Translations under genes and position numbers: made by a program
Shown: piece by piece, positions 36,401-44,247 of the stretch
Layout: each line of letters starts with the position of its first letter
Position numbering within the stretch: the first letter of the stretch is position 1
Notes under the pieces: model-generated
What the model saw: only the letters and a program-made list of their open reading frames with translations
Database searches by the model: none
Told to the model about the DNA's origin: nothing
Source: Endozoicomonas sp. 4G
GTDB lineage: Bacteria > Pseudomonadota > Gammaproteobacteria > Pseudomonadales > Endozoicomonadaceae
Length of the DNA stretch: 64,000 nucleotides
Assembly: GCF_023822025.1 (NCBI RefSeq)
Contig: NZ_CP082909.1
Coordinates: 3,834,001 to 3,898,000, forward strand
Direction of reading: 5' to 3'

Positions 36401-37815
36401 AGGCATTCCCACTGGTGGTGGTTGTCCACGCAGTGGGTTTTCATGCTTCGGATGAGGACGCTGGTCATCAGCTAAAGTTAGCCTTTGCTCATGCAGGAAA
36501 AACACACTTTCAACGGGTTTATTCTGCTCAACATCCGTTATCACTCTTTACAAAAAAAGGTACCATCCTGGGTGGTCGGACACTGAAAATACCCAATGGT
36601 GAGTGGGTGGATTATTATAAGTTTCAACGCATCGGAGAGTCCGTAGACACTCTCGCGCAAGAAGGCATCATGCATCAACTTATTGCCAAAAACGACCGTT
36701 TTAAAAGTCAGAAACCCCTTTTTGGCCAATACCTCGTGGTACTTGAAAAGGATCTTCCCGAGATTACCCGGCACTTTACTGACCGTTTACAAGTAAACAG
36801 TGTTGAAAGTGAAAGAATCCTTCTGGTCTATTACTTTCAGGCGACAGACGACTATAGCCAGTACGCTTATACCCCTGATAAAACCAACACGCCTTACGCG
36901 TCTGCTGAGCGAGGTCTATTGAATGGCATTCATGATATTGGCGTACTGAATGGCCAGTACGGTGTTATGCCTACGTCAGCAATACCGGCATTTCACTTTA
37001 CCGGGCGTCGTTGGGTTTTCCTTAGCCCGTTGTTAGGGAACTCGAAGTATTTTGCTTTCCCATTACCCGGAAAATTTGAAAACTGGATCGAAGCCATTGA
37101 ACGCCCTGATTTTGGCTGGAGCGGTTTAAGGGACTGGGGTGATGTTGAGTTTTATGGCTCCATGAAAAGCGGCTTTGGTTCCGAAGATTCTAAAACCTGG
37201 GGTTATACTCCAGAGGTTTTTCAACGATTAAGCTTTGCCAATGCCCTGTGTGAAAATATGCTGGCAGCGGTGTTGTTAAGATCACGCCTGCGTCGGGACT
37301 CCCCGGATTATCATTATCAAAATCCACAGGCAGTGGAAGAGACGAAAACTTTTATTGAACAGCTACTGAACGAATACTTGTCGGGTCTGTTTGCAGAAGA
37401 AAAAGAACAACAGCCGACGTCAAGATTGCAATCATTTATGAAATTTGACGATACCCAATACCGCGCATGGTTGACTCGCTCAGCCCAGGAGATCCTGTAT
37501 TGGACGGCCCTACAACCTTATGAGGCCACAGAGCACTGTACATTTACCCCCAACAGTGAGTGCTACTCAGAGCACTTAAAAGACACGGGACGTCTTGATA
37601 AAACACTGTACCCGAAACCTTTGCATTATTTGGAAGAGCAGAAAAAATTTCCCAGAGACTTCACCAGAAATGGTAACCATCTGCACCTCGGAGCCACTAA
37701 TGCCATGTTTCCTCTAGTCACCCTGACCAAGTTAATTACGCGGTTTGTCAGCCATGTTTTTGTGCACAGAAATCTTGAGCGTGACCGTTGGAGCAACGCA
37801 CAGAAAAGGCAATGA
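33433..37815 (+). CDS. Giant secreted protein of unknown family (copy 1, 3' end replaced)
   Basis: A 1460-aa protein beginning with a clear Sec signal peptide (MKNCALLFCFFLLLSLANFS). I do not recognise a known domain. A hydrophobic stretch at about 75-135 could associate with membranes. Residues 1-480 and roughly 920-1440 are nearly identical to the paralogue at 51239-55609, while the middle (about 500-900) is clearly diverged. Two cysteines around LSLCGKQ and ADCNSH may pair. The C-terminus departs from the paralogue after VFVHR: the last 14 residues or so (NLERDRWSNAQKRQ) come from antisense zinc-finger signal-peptide DNA. It lies divergent from a zinc-finger gene and convergent with the next one. 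A role alongside the zinc-finger proteins is suggested only by this repeated pairing. Confidence 0.88.
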   Translation: MKNCALLFCFFLLLSLANFSHSDTDHQDYDNNEALLNRLSLVDFEFHSSSPLGFFIRLGDDFTFRRYGDYLSLNGLRTLPSMAFSAMMYWMVSKTTASVLSRWTVNPVTLHTAQVLSMAILPGVKSALYSWYTGTRPGSEQIQADAPHIRRRFYLELIYQQESHQQILRITPFPLNPSINPRLAETPFSDGYSHWLQLYEASLQHSVVYMDLSWVSPETPEAIRIDIHYSDKATESTLVTLTRNEGSESLPVSIESLLHNEAKHFAQGHAIASLLSDAVIKNTVALIQNPDSSLTSLPVTQVAGQLEFDDADGHSGQLSLCGKQQGGEQQADCNSHLQLTYKLFPYPHFGMILQGQYDIKNSVDATVKQLANANRAELMLQLLEKAVLHFFITSVQQNNQEAKKTGNDYVPPSLQQTPSHPKLVAPLQLLVKTLMPEGSLWKSGKRHKVAPIPWRLYPGSFRHFMVEPEASSSNPLNSLTARPALNTAIFTEKQVELIKKLADGDPRSLPKDEFINAIDFLERDRHVIGKSFAQFESPTLWKELVKNRLLHIYEVPKEKITKDVILAKPNFVHSKPSYEGMPDELKKDVDFLFEYSKMAGIPRGTPPELAIFIYGHLDTTAKINSLRSLPNSFKNDELYDELIHSGMIELEDLPKHIKIKNKDYCLSQLLNGFCKLSEVPVHFLTKEIILNSISGKHWDINASIAFFSEYNRFTKDPDFLEAVMVKALTVEQETEKGFKYTPGNLFDCIYFAAINRYKADKKTLNSLLIKLIKTNPFMLIPIKNYNNELPQEFIDTAKDSLRNLLKTRPEVSQHFYINFLYAFFSIVSADDDFKTDVLNIVYPYLPEQNYDELPEEILLEQDKIVLKSEVPFDRGKMHLLSRKLKPDNPHIAIDYMERHIDFFRFFDDKDYLEKCCIDPIIRQRLIRVLAERLIADKQSLLVYWKDLLPPKLLDAILDFLKDPALFFKLDSANQLSEPVHPLQFQSPNTEAFPLVVVVHAVGFHASDEDAGHQLKLAFAHAGKTHFQRVYSAQHPLSLFTKKGTILGGRTLKIPNGEWVDYYKFQRIGESVDTLAQEGIMHQLIAKNDRFKSQKPLFGQYLVVLEKDLPEITRHFTDRLQVNSVESERILLVYYFQATDDYSQYAYTPDKTNTPYASAERGLLNGIHDIGVLNGQYGVMPTSAIPAFHFTGRRWVFLSPLLGNSKYFAFPLPGKFENWIEAIERPDFGWSGLRDWGDVEFYGSMKSGFGSEDSKTWGYTPEVFQRLSFANALCENMLAAVLLRSRLRRDSPDYHYQNPQAVEETKTFIEQLLNEYLSGLFAEEKEQQPTSRLQSFMKFDDTQYRAWLTRSAQEILYWTALQPYEATEHCTFTPNSECYSEHLKDTGRLDKTLYPKPLHYLEEQKKFPRDFTRNGNHLHLGATNAMFPLVTLTKLITRFVSHVFVHRNLERDRWSNAQKRQ

Positions 37816-37828
37816 CCAAGGTCAAAAT
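37773..37828 (-). pseudogene. Remnant of a zinc-finger gene 5' end fused into the giant protein gene
   Basis: This 56-bp stretch matches the signal-peptide codons of the family (antisense of ...FSVHCSNGRAQE). It runs from TCTTGAGCGTGACC to GGTCAAAAT, then jumps into spacer sequence (CCGGAGAGAGGCCGG). The start codon and the rest of the zinc-finger gene are missing. The right joint lies in GTCAAAATC, a 9-mer present both in the signal-peptide codons and in the spacer, so deletion between these direct repeats explains it. Confidence 0.75.
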
Positions 37829-37848
37829 CCGGAGAGAGGCCGGAGGTT

Positions 37849-39420
37849 TCATCCTTTATCACCCTTCTTTCTTTTCGCGTTAGATGGCGGCTGGTCATAG
37901 GCTTTTCTTTTGACTCTCTGTTCGGCAGGCAGGTGGGTCTGTTTGTGTATTTTCAGACGTTCCGTCCGGTCGCTGCAGTAGTTGCAGCCCTGATGGTCAC
38001 ACTGGTACTGCTTGAGTCTTTGGTCGGTAGGCAGGTGGGTCTGTTTGTGCTGTTTCAGATTGCCCTTATGGTCCGTTCTGTAGTTGCAGCCCTGATGGTC
38101 ACACTGGTGTACCCTGAGTCTCTGGTCGGCAGGCAGGTGGTTTTTTTTGTGCGCTTTCAGATTGCTCACTCGGTTAGTGCTGTAGTCGCAACCCTTATGC
38201 TCACACTGGTGGATCTTGGGTTTCTTGGGTTTCTTGGGTTTCTTAGGTTTCTTGGGTTTCTTGGGTCTCTGGTCGGCAGGCAGGTGGGTTTTTTTGTGCG
38301 CTTTTAGATTGCTCACTCGGTTAGTGCTGTAGTTGCAGTCCTCATGTTCACACTGGTGTACTTTGGGTTTCTGGTCGGCAGGCAGGTGGGTATGTTTGTG
38401 TATATTCAGACTGCCCTTGTGGTCGGTTCTGTAGTTGCAGCCCTCATGGTCACACTGGTGCACCTTAAGTCTCTGGTCGTCAGGCAGATGGATCTGTTTG
38501 TGTTTGTTCAGGCTGCCCCTGTGGTCGGTTCTGTAGTTGCAGCCTTCATAGTCACACTGGTGCTTAGCAGCGTCCACTTTTGTCAAGTCTACCTCTGAAT
38601 CAGTCAGTATTTCACTGTCTGAAACAGACTCCTCCTTAATTTTTTTCAGTTCCAGAGTCGCACCATACTGACTGATTTCATCAGATACCCGAAAAGGATT
38701 AAGTGTCGTGGTTTCATACTGAACATCAGATTCGTCTTCGTTTGAACGGTTGTCGATGCTTTTATCAGAGGTGCCGTTAGTGGCTATTTCACTGTTTGAA
38801 ACGGGCTCCTGCTTAATCTTTTTCAGATCCAGAGTCGTACAATATTGACTGGTTTTATTGGCTACCCGAAAAGGATTAATTGTTGTGCTTTCATACCGAA
38901 CATCAGATTCGTCTTCGTTTGAACGGTTGTCGATGCTTTTATCAGAGGTGCCGTTAGTGGCTATTTCACTGTTTGAAACGGGCTCCTGCTTAATCTTTTT
39001 CAGATCCAGAGTCGTACAATATTGACTGGTTTTATTGGCTACCCGAAAAGGATTAATTGTTGTGCTTTCATACCGAACATCTGATTCGGCATTAGCTTCG
39101 TCTTCATCTTCGTTTGAGCGGTTGTCGCTGCTTTTATCAGAGGTGCTGCTGTCTTCACTGTCAGAACTATTATCAGAGACTGCCCGACTGTGAACCTTCA
39201 ACTCCCACCATTCAATGGCCTCGCTCTCTTCTTCAATATCCGTAACGTAGACTCTTTTTATGGATAAGACCTCAATAAAGGGCTTCGGGACGTTGATCAG
39301 CGCCTTGCCGACAGCCAGAGCGAAGCGCAAAGGCAACCTGTTTTCCTGAGCGTGACCATTGGAGCAATGCACAGAAAAGGCAATGACCAAGGTCAAAATG
39401 AATGGATTTTTGGATAGCAA
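37849..39420 (-). CDS. Secreted C2H2 zinc-finger protein, 6 fingers, duplicated linker
   Basis: A 523-aa family member with signal peptide MLSKNPFILTLVIAFSVHC, the short N-terminal variant (VTDIEEESEA) and three linker repeats. The first two (ESTTINPFRVANKTSQYC) are identical in protein sequence because of a 177-bp tandem duplication. Six fingers start at about residue 285. The linker after finger 3 is KKPKKPKKPKKPKKPK, from six 9-bp units at about 38215-38268. Its 3' end lies 33 bp from the convergent giant protein gene. Start TTG. Confidence 0.91.
   Translation of the reverse strand: MLSKNPFILTLVIAFSVHCSNGHAQENRLPLRFALAVGKALINVPKPFIEVLSIKRVYVTDIEEESEAIEWWELKVHSRAVSDNSSDSEDSSTSDKSSDNRSNEDEDEANAESDVRYESTTINPFRVANKTSQYCTTLDLKKIKQEPVSNSEIATNGTSDKSIDNRSNEDESDVRYESTTINPFRVANKTSQYCTTLDLKKIKQEPVSNSEIATNGTSDKSIDNRSNEDESDVQYETTTLNPFRVSDEISQYGATLELKKIKEESVSDSEILTDSEVDLTKVDAAKHQCDYEGCNYRTDHRGSLNKHKQIHLPDDQRLKVHQCDHEGCNYRTDHKGSLNIHKHTHLPADQKPKVHQCEHEDCNYSTNRVSNLKAHKKTHLPADQRPKKPKKPKKPKKPKKPKIHQCEHKGCDYSTNRVSNLKAHKKNHLPADQRLRVHQCDHQGCNYRTDHKGNLKQHKQTHLPTDQRLKQYQCDHQGCNYCSDRTERLKIHKQTHLPAEQRVKRKAYDQPPSNAKRKKGDKG
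38215..38268 (-). repeat. 9-bp tandem repeat coding for KKP units
   Basis: About six near-perfect copies of TTTCTTGGG (plus strand) encode repeating Pro-Lys-Lys in an inter-finger linker. Shorter relatives of this tract occur at 12820-12860, 17756-17791, 23400-23445 and 40890-40950. Copy number changes lengthen the linker by three residues without shifting the frame and add positive charge. Confidence 0.8.
38756..39080 (-). repeat. 177-bp tandem duplication of the linker module
   Basis: The unit begins ATGCTTTTATCAGAGGTGCC at 38756 and again at 38933, a period of 177 bp or 59 codons. The copies agree base for base as far as I compared them, until about 39080, where the second copy runs into the acidic tract. 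A perfect period of whole codons shows how linker number grows from one to three in different family members. Confidence 0.85.
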
Positions 39421-39519
39421 GGCCCGGCTTCCCAGTCATTGAACTGTTTATTGAAAAGTCAAGTTAGTCAAAATCTGGAGGGAGGCCGGAGGTTTTTTTG
39501 AGGTGGGTTGGGAAGCGGG

Positions 39520-40320
39520 TCATTCTTTATCACCCTTCTTTCTTTTCTTGTTAGGTGGCAGCTGGTCATAGGCTTTCCTTTTGACTCTCTGGTCGGCAGG
39601 CAGGTGGGTCTGCTTGTGCTTTTTCAGATTGCCCGCATGGCCGGCGCTGTAGTTGCAGCCCGCATAGTCACACTGGTGCACCTTGGGTCTCTTAATTCTC
39701 TGGTCGTCGGTGCTGTAAGTGAGTATTTCACTGTCTGAAACCGGATCCTCCTTAATCTTTTTCAGTTCCAGAGTTGCACCATATTGACTGATTTCATTGG
39801 ATAGTCGAAAGGGATTAAGTGTTGTGGTTTCATACTGAACTTCAGATTCGTCTTCGTTTGAACGGTTGTCGATGCTTTTATCAGAGGTGCTGGAAGTGCC
39901 GTTAGTGACTACTTCACTGTCTGAAACGGGCTCCTGCTTAATTTCTATCAGTGCCGGAGCCGCACAATACTCACTGACTTGATTGGATACCCGAAAAGGA
40001 TTAATGGTTGTGGTTTCATACTGAACATCAGATTCGGCATTGGCTTCATCTTCGTTTGAACGGTTGTCGCTGCTTTCATCAGAGGTGCTGCTGTCTTCAC
40101 TATCAGAACCATCATCAGAGGCTGCCCGACTGTGAACCTTCAACTCCCACCATTCAATGGCCTCGCTCTCTTGTTCATCTGGTAGCCCATCCCGGACCGG
40201 GAAAAGCACCTTGCCGACAGCCAGAGCGAAGTGCAAAGGCAACCTGTTTTCCTGAGCGCGACCATTGGAGCAATGCACAGAAAAGGCAATGACCAAGGTC
40301 AAAATCGGAAGACGGATCAT
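39520..40320 (-). CDS. Minimal secreted zinc-finger family protein, 1 finger, coupled start
   Basis: The smallest family member (266 aa): signal peptide, the deleted N-terminal form (AVGKVLFPVRDG), two linker repeats, one finger (CDYAGCNYSAGHAGNLKKH) and the tail KRKAYDQLPPNKKRKK. It starts with ATG (MIRLPILTLVIAF) instead of TTG. The ATG overlaps the TGA of the upstream gene as ATGA, because the normal spacer and first codons are deleted. Translation is therefore probably coupled to the upstream gene. About 600 bp of its 5' part are nearly identical to the next gene. A single finger can bind zinc but would give little sequence specificity alone. Confidence 0.88.
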   Translation of the reverse strand: MIRLPILTLVIAFSVHCSNGRAQENRLPLHFALAVGKVLFPVRDGLPDEQESEAIEWWELKVHSRAASDDGSDSEDSSTSDESSDNRSNEDEANAESDVQYETTTINPFRVSNQVSEYCAAPALIEIKQEPVSDSEVVTNGTSSTSDKSIDNRSNEDESEVQYETTTLNPFRLSNEISQYGATLELKKIKEDPVSDSEILTYSTDDQRIKRPKVHQCDYAGCNYSAGHAGNLKKHKQTHLPADQRVKRKAYDQLPPNKKRKKGDKE

Positions 40321-41567
40321 TCTTTATCGCCTTTCTTTCTTTTCGCGTTAGATGGCGGCTGGTCACAGGCTTTTCTTTTGGGTCTCTGGTCGGCAGGCAG
40401 GTGGATTTTTTTGTGCCTTTTCAGATCGCTCGCCTTGTTGGTGCTGTAGTTGCAGCCCTGATGATCACACTGGTGCCGCTTGGGTCTCTGGTCGGCGGGT
40501 AAGTGGGTCTGTTTGTGCATATTCAGATTGCCCGTCCGGTCGGTGGAGTAGTTGCAACCCTCGTGGTCACACTGGTGCACCTTAAGTCTCTGGTCGGTAG
40601 GCAGGTGGGTCCGTTTGTGCATATTCAGATTGCCCGTACGGTCGGTGTTGTAGTTGCAGCCCTCATAGTCACACTGGTGCACCTTGGGTCTCTGGTCGGC
40701 AGGCTGGTGGATCTGTTTGTGCCTTTTCAGATCCTCTGGCCTATCGGTCCTGTAGTCGCAGCCTTCATGATCACACTGGTTTACCTTGGCTCTTTCAGGT
40801 CTCTGGTCGGCAGGCAGGTGGATCTGTTTGTGTCTGTTCAGATTACCCGCCTGGTTGGTGCTGTAGTTGCAGCCCTCATGGTCACACTGCTGGCTCTTGG
40901 GTCTCTTGGGTCTCTTGGGTCTGTGGCTCTTGAGCCTCTTGGGCCTCTGGTCGTCAGTGCTGTAAGTCAGTATTTCACTGTCTGAAACCGGATCCTCCTT
41001 AATCTTTTTCAGTTCCAGAGTTGCACCATATTGACTGATTTCATTGGATAGTCGAAAGGGATTAAGTGTTGTGGTTTCATAGTGAACTTCAGATTCGTCT
41101 TCGTTTGAACGGTTGTCGATGCTTTTATCAGAGGTGCTGGAAGTGCCGTTAGTGACTACTTCACTGTCTGAAACGGGCTCCTGCTTAATTTCTATCAGTG
41201 CCGGAGCCGCACAATACTCACTGACTTGATTGGATACCCGAAAAGGATTAATGGTTGTGGTTTCATACTGAACATCAGATTCGGCGTTGGCTTCATCTTC
41301 GTTTGAACGGTTGTCGCTGCTTTCATCAGAGGTGCTGCTGTCTTCACTATCAGAACCATCATCAGAGGCTGCCCGACTGTGAACCTTCAACTCCCACCAT
41401 TCAATGGCCTCGCTCTCTTGTTCATCTGGTAGCCCATCCCGGACCGGGAAAAGCACCTTGCCGACAGCCAGAGCGAAGTGCAAAGGCAACCTGTTTTCCT
41501 GAGCGCGACCATTGGAGCAATGCACAGAAAAGGCAATGACCAAGGTCAAAATCGGAAGACGGATCAT
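40317..41567 (-). CDS. Secreted C2H2 zinc-finger protein, 5 fingers, coupled start
   Basis: A 416-aa family member with the MIRLPILTL start overlapping the upstream stop (ATGA at 41564-41567) and its own stop overlapping the downstream start at 40317-40320. It has two linker repeats, an alternative finger entry (YSTDDQRPKRLK) expanded with basic RPKRPKRPK, and five fingers from about residue 235. Fingers 3 and 4 differ by one residue within the helix region (NTDRTGN and STDRTGN). It is the middle gene of a three-gene overlapping string. The tail is standard. Confidence 0.9.
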   Translation of the reverse strand: MIRLPILTLVIAFSVHCSNGRAQENRLPLHFALAVGKVLFPVRDGLPDEQESEAIEWWELKVHSRAASDDGSDSEDSSTSDESSDNRSNEDEANAESDVQYETTTINPFRVSNQVSEYCAAPALIEIKQEPVSDSEVVTNGTSSTSDKSIDNRSNEDESEVHYETTTLNPFRLSNEISQYGATLELKKIKEDPVSDSEILTYSTDDQRPKRLKSHRPKRPKRPKSQQCDHEGCNYSTNQAGNLNRHKQIHLPADQRPERAKVNQCDHEGCDYRTDRPEDLKRHKQIHQPADQRPKVHQCDYEGCNYNTDRTGNLNMHKRTHLPTDQRLKVHQCDHEGCNYSTDRTGNLNMHKQTHLPADQRPKRHQCDHQGCNYSTNKASDLKRHKKIHLPADQRPKRKACDQPPSNAKRKKGDKE

Positions 41568-42625
41568 TCTTTATCACCCTTCTTTCTTTTCTTGTTAAAT
41601 GACGGCTGGTCATCCGCTTTCCTTTTAGGTCTCTGGTCGGCAGGCAGGTGGGTCCGTTTGTGCGTTTTCAGATGGCTCGTTCGGTCGGATCTGTAGTTGC
41701 AGCCTTCATGGTCACACTGGTACACCTTGACTCTCTGGTCCATAGGCAAGTGGGACTGTTTGTGCCTTTTCAGATCGCCCGACTGGTCGGTGCTGTAGTT
41801 GCAGTCCTCATTGTCACATTGGTGGATCTTAGGTCTCTTGGGTCTCTGGTCGGCAGGCAGGTGGGTCTGTTTGTGTCTGTTCAGATTACTTGCCTGGTCG
41901 GTGCTGTAGTTGCAGCCCTCATGGTCACACTTGTGCACCCTGAGTCTCTGGTCGGCAGGCAGGTGGATCCGTTTATGCGCTTTCAGATTCTCCACCCGGT
42001 CCGTTCTGTAGTCGCAACCCTCATACTCACACTGGTGGATCTTGGATTCCCTGGATTTCTTGGGTCTCTGGTCGAAAGGCAGATGGATCTGTTTGTGCCT
42101 TTTCAGACTACCCGCCCGGTCGCTGCTGTAGTTGCAGCCCGCATAGCCACACTGGTGCACCTTGGGTCTCTTGATTCTCTGGTCGTTGGTGCTGTAAGTG
42201 AGTATTTCACTGTCTGAAATGGACTCCTCCTTAATCTTTTTCAGTGCCAGAGCCGCGCCATACTGACTGATTTCATTGGCTACCCGAAAGGGATTAAGTG
42301 TTGTGGTTGCATATTGAACATCAGGTTCAGCATTAGCTTCGTCTTCATCTTCGTTTGAATCGTTGTCGCCGCTTTCATCAGAGGTGCTGCTGCCTTCACT
42401 GTCAGAACCATGATCAGAGGCTGCCCGGCTGTGAACCTTCAACTCCCACCATTCAATGGCCTCGGTCTCTTGTTCGTCCAGTAGCCGATCCCAGACCGGG
42501 AAAAGCACCCTGCCGACAGCCAGAGCAACCAGCAAAGGCAACCTGTTTTCCTGAGCATGGCTATTATGGGAATGCATAGAAAAGGCAACGACCAAGGTCA
42601 AAATCAATGTTTTTTTGGATAGCAA
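41564..42625 (-). CDS. Secreted C2H2 zinc-finger protein, 5 fingers, first of a coupled string
   Basis: A 353-aa family member with TTG start and its own 99-bp spacer, so it should supply the promoter for the two overlapping genes downstream. Its signal region resembles the SNSHAQ subfamily, joined to the deleted form AVGRVLFPVWDRLLDEQ. It has one linker repeat (IKEESISDSE) and five fingers from about residue 160. The tail is KRKADDQPSFNKKRKK. Finger 4 carries CDNEDC in place of CDHEGC. Confidence 0.91.
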   Translation of the reverse strand: MLSKKTLILTLVVAFSMHSHNSHAQENRLPLLVALAVGRVLFPVWDRLLDEQETEAIEWWELKVHSRAASDHGSDSEGSSTSDESGDNDSNEDEDEANAEPDVQYATTTLNPFRVANEISQYGAALALKKIKEESISDSEILTYSTNDQRIKRPKVHQCGYAGCNYSSDRAGSLKRHKQIHLPFDQRPKKSRESKIHQCEYEGCDYRTDRVENLKAHKRIHLPADQRLRVHKCDHEGCNYSTDQASNLNRHKQTHLPADQRPKRPKIHQCDNEDCNYSTDQSGDLKRHKQSHLPMDQRVKVYQCDHEGCNYRSDRTSHLKTHKRTHLPADQRPKRKADDQPSFNKKRKKGDKE

Positions 42626-42724
42626 GGCTCGGCTTCCCAGTCATTGAACTGTTTATTGGAAAGTCAGGTTAGTTAAAATCTGGAGAGAGATCGGAGATTT
42701 TTTTGAGGTGGGTTGGGAGGCAGG

Positions 42725-44149
42725 TCATTCTTTATCACCCTTCTTTCTTTTCCTGTTAGATGACGGCTGGTCACAGGCTTTCCTTTTTGGTCTCTGGTCG
42801 GCAGGCAGGTGCGTCTGTTTGTGCTTTTTCAGACTGCTCGCCCAGTCGGTGATGTAGTCGCAGCCTTCATGGTCACACCGGTGCACCTTGAGCCTCTGGT
42901 TGGCAGGCAGGTGGGTCTTTTTGTGCTTTTTCAGATTGCTCGTGTAGTCGGTCCTGTAGTCGCAGCCCTCATGATCACACTGGTACAACTTGACTCTCTG
43001 GTCGACAGGTAAGTGGGTCTGTTTGTGCTTTTTCAGATTACTTGTCCGGTCGGTGCTGAAGTTGCAGCCCGCATGGTCACAATGGTGCACCTTGAGTCTC
43101 TGGTTGGCAGGCAGGTGGGTCTTTTTATGCTTTTTCAGACTGCCCACCTGGTCGGCCCTGTAGTCGCAGCCCTCATGATCACACTGGTACAACTTGACTC
43201 TCTGGTCGGCAGGCAGGTGGGTCTGTTTGTGCTTTTTCAGGGATTCCATCCGGTCGCTCCTGTAGTTGCAGCCCTCATGGTCACACTGGTGCTTAGCAGC
43301 ATCCACTTTTGTCACGTCTACCTCTGACTCAGTGAGTATTTCACTGTCTGAAACGGGCTCCTGCTTAATGTTTTTTAGCTCCAGAGTCGCACCATACTGA
43401 CTGATTTCATTAGATGCTCGAAAGGGATTCAGTGTCGTGGTTACATACCGAGCATCAGATTCGTCTTCATTTGAACGGTTGTCGATGCTTTTATCAGAGG
43501 TGCCGTTAGTGGCTATTTCACTGTCTAAAACGGACTCCTGCTTAATGTTTTTCAGTGCCAGAGTCGTACAATACTGGATGGTTTCATTGGATACCCGAAA
43601 AGGATTAAGTGTTGTGGTTTCATACTGAACATCAGATTCGTCTTCGTTTGAACGGTTGTCGATGCTTTTATCAGAGGTGCCGTTAGTGGCTATTTCACTG
43701 TTTGAAACAGGCTCCTGCTTAATCTTTTTCAGCTCCAGAGTCGCACAATACTGACTGGTTTCATTGGCTACCCGAAAAGGATTCAGTGTTGTGGTTTCAT
43801 ACCGAACATCTGATTCGGTATTAGCTTCGTCTTCATCTTCGTTTGGACGGTTGTCGCTGCTTGTATCAGAGGTGCTGCTGCCTTCACTGTCAGAACCGTT
43901 GTCAGAACCGTTGTCAGAGGCATTGTCAGAGGCATTGTCAGAGGCTGCCCGACTGTGAACCTTCAACTCCCACCATTCAATGGCCTCGGTCTCTTGTTTA
44001 TCTGGTAGCCCATCCCGGATCGGGAAAAGCGCCTTGCCGACAGCCAGAGCGACCAGCAAAGGCAACCTGTTTTCTTGAGCGTGGCCATTGGAACAGTGCC
44101 CAGAAAAGGCAATGACCAAGGTCAAAATCAATGGTTTTTTGGATATCAA
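42725..44149 (-). CDS. Secreted C2H2 zinc-finger protein, 5 fingers, three linkers
   Basis: A 474-aa family member starting TTG-ATA (MISKKPLILTL) with the deleted N-terminal form (AVGKALFPIRDG). A 12-bp repeat (43885-43945) encodes ASDNASDNGSDNGSDSE. It has three linker repeats (IKQEPVSNSE, IKQESVLDSE, IKQEPVSDSE) and five fingers from about residue 290. Fingers 2 and 4, and the linkers after them, are near copies, consistent with duplication of a two-finger unit. The tail is KRKACDQPSSNRKRKK. Confidence 0.91.
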   Translation of the reverse strand: MISKKPLILTLVIAFSGHCSNGHAQENRLPLLVALAVGKALFPIRDGLPDKQETEAIEWWELKVHSRAASDNASDNASDNGSDNGSDSEGSSTSDTSSDNRPNEDEDEANTESDVRYETTTLNPFRVANETSQYCATLELKKIKQEPVSNSEIATNGTSDKSIDNRSNEDESDVQYETTTLNPFRVSNETIQYCTTLALKNIKQESVLDSEIATNGTSDKSIDNRSNEDESDARYVTTTLNPFRASNEISQYGATLELKNIKQEPVSDSEILTESEVDVTKVDAAKHQCDHEGCNYRSDRMESLKKHKQTHLPADQRVKLYQCDHEGCDYRADQVGSLKKHKKTHLPANQRLKVHHCDHAGCNFSTDRTSNLKKHKQTHLPVDQRVKLYQCDHEGCDYRTDYTSNLKKHKKTHLPANQRLKVHRCDHEGCDYITDWASSLKKHKQTHLPADQRPKRKACDQPSSNRKRKKGDKE

Positions 44150-44247
44150 GGCCCGGCTTCCCAGTCATTGAACTGTTTATTTGAAAATCAGGTTAGTCAA
44201 ATCTGGAGAGAGGTCGGAGGTTTTTTTGAGGTGGGTTGGGAGGCAGG

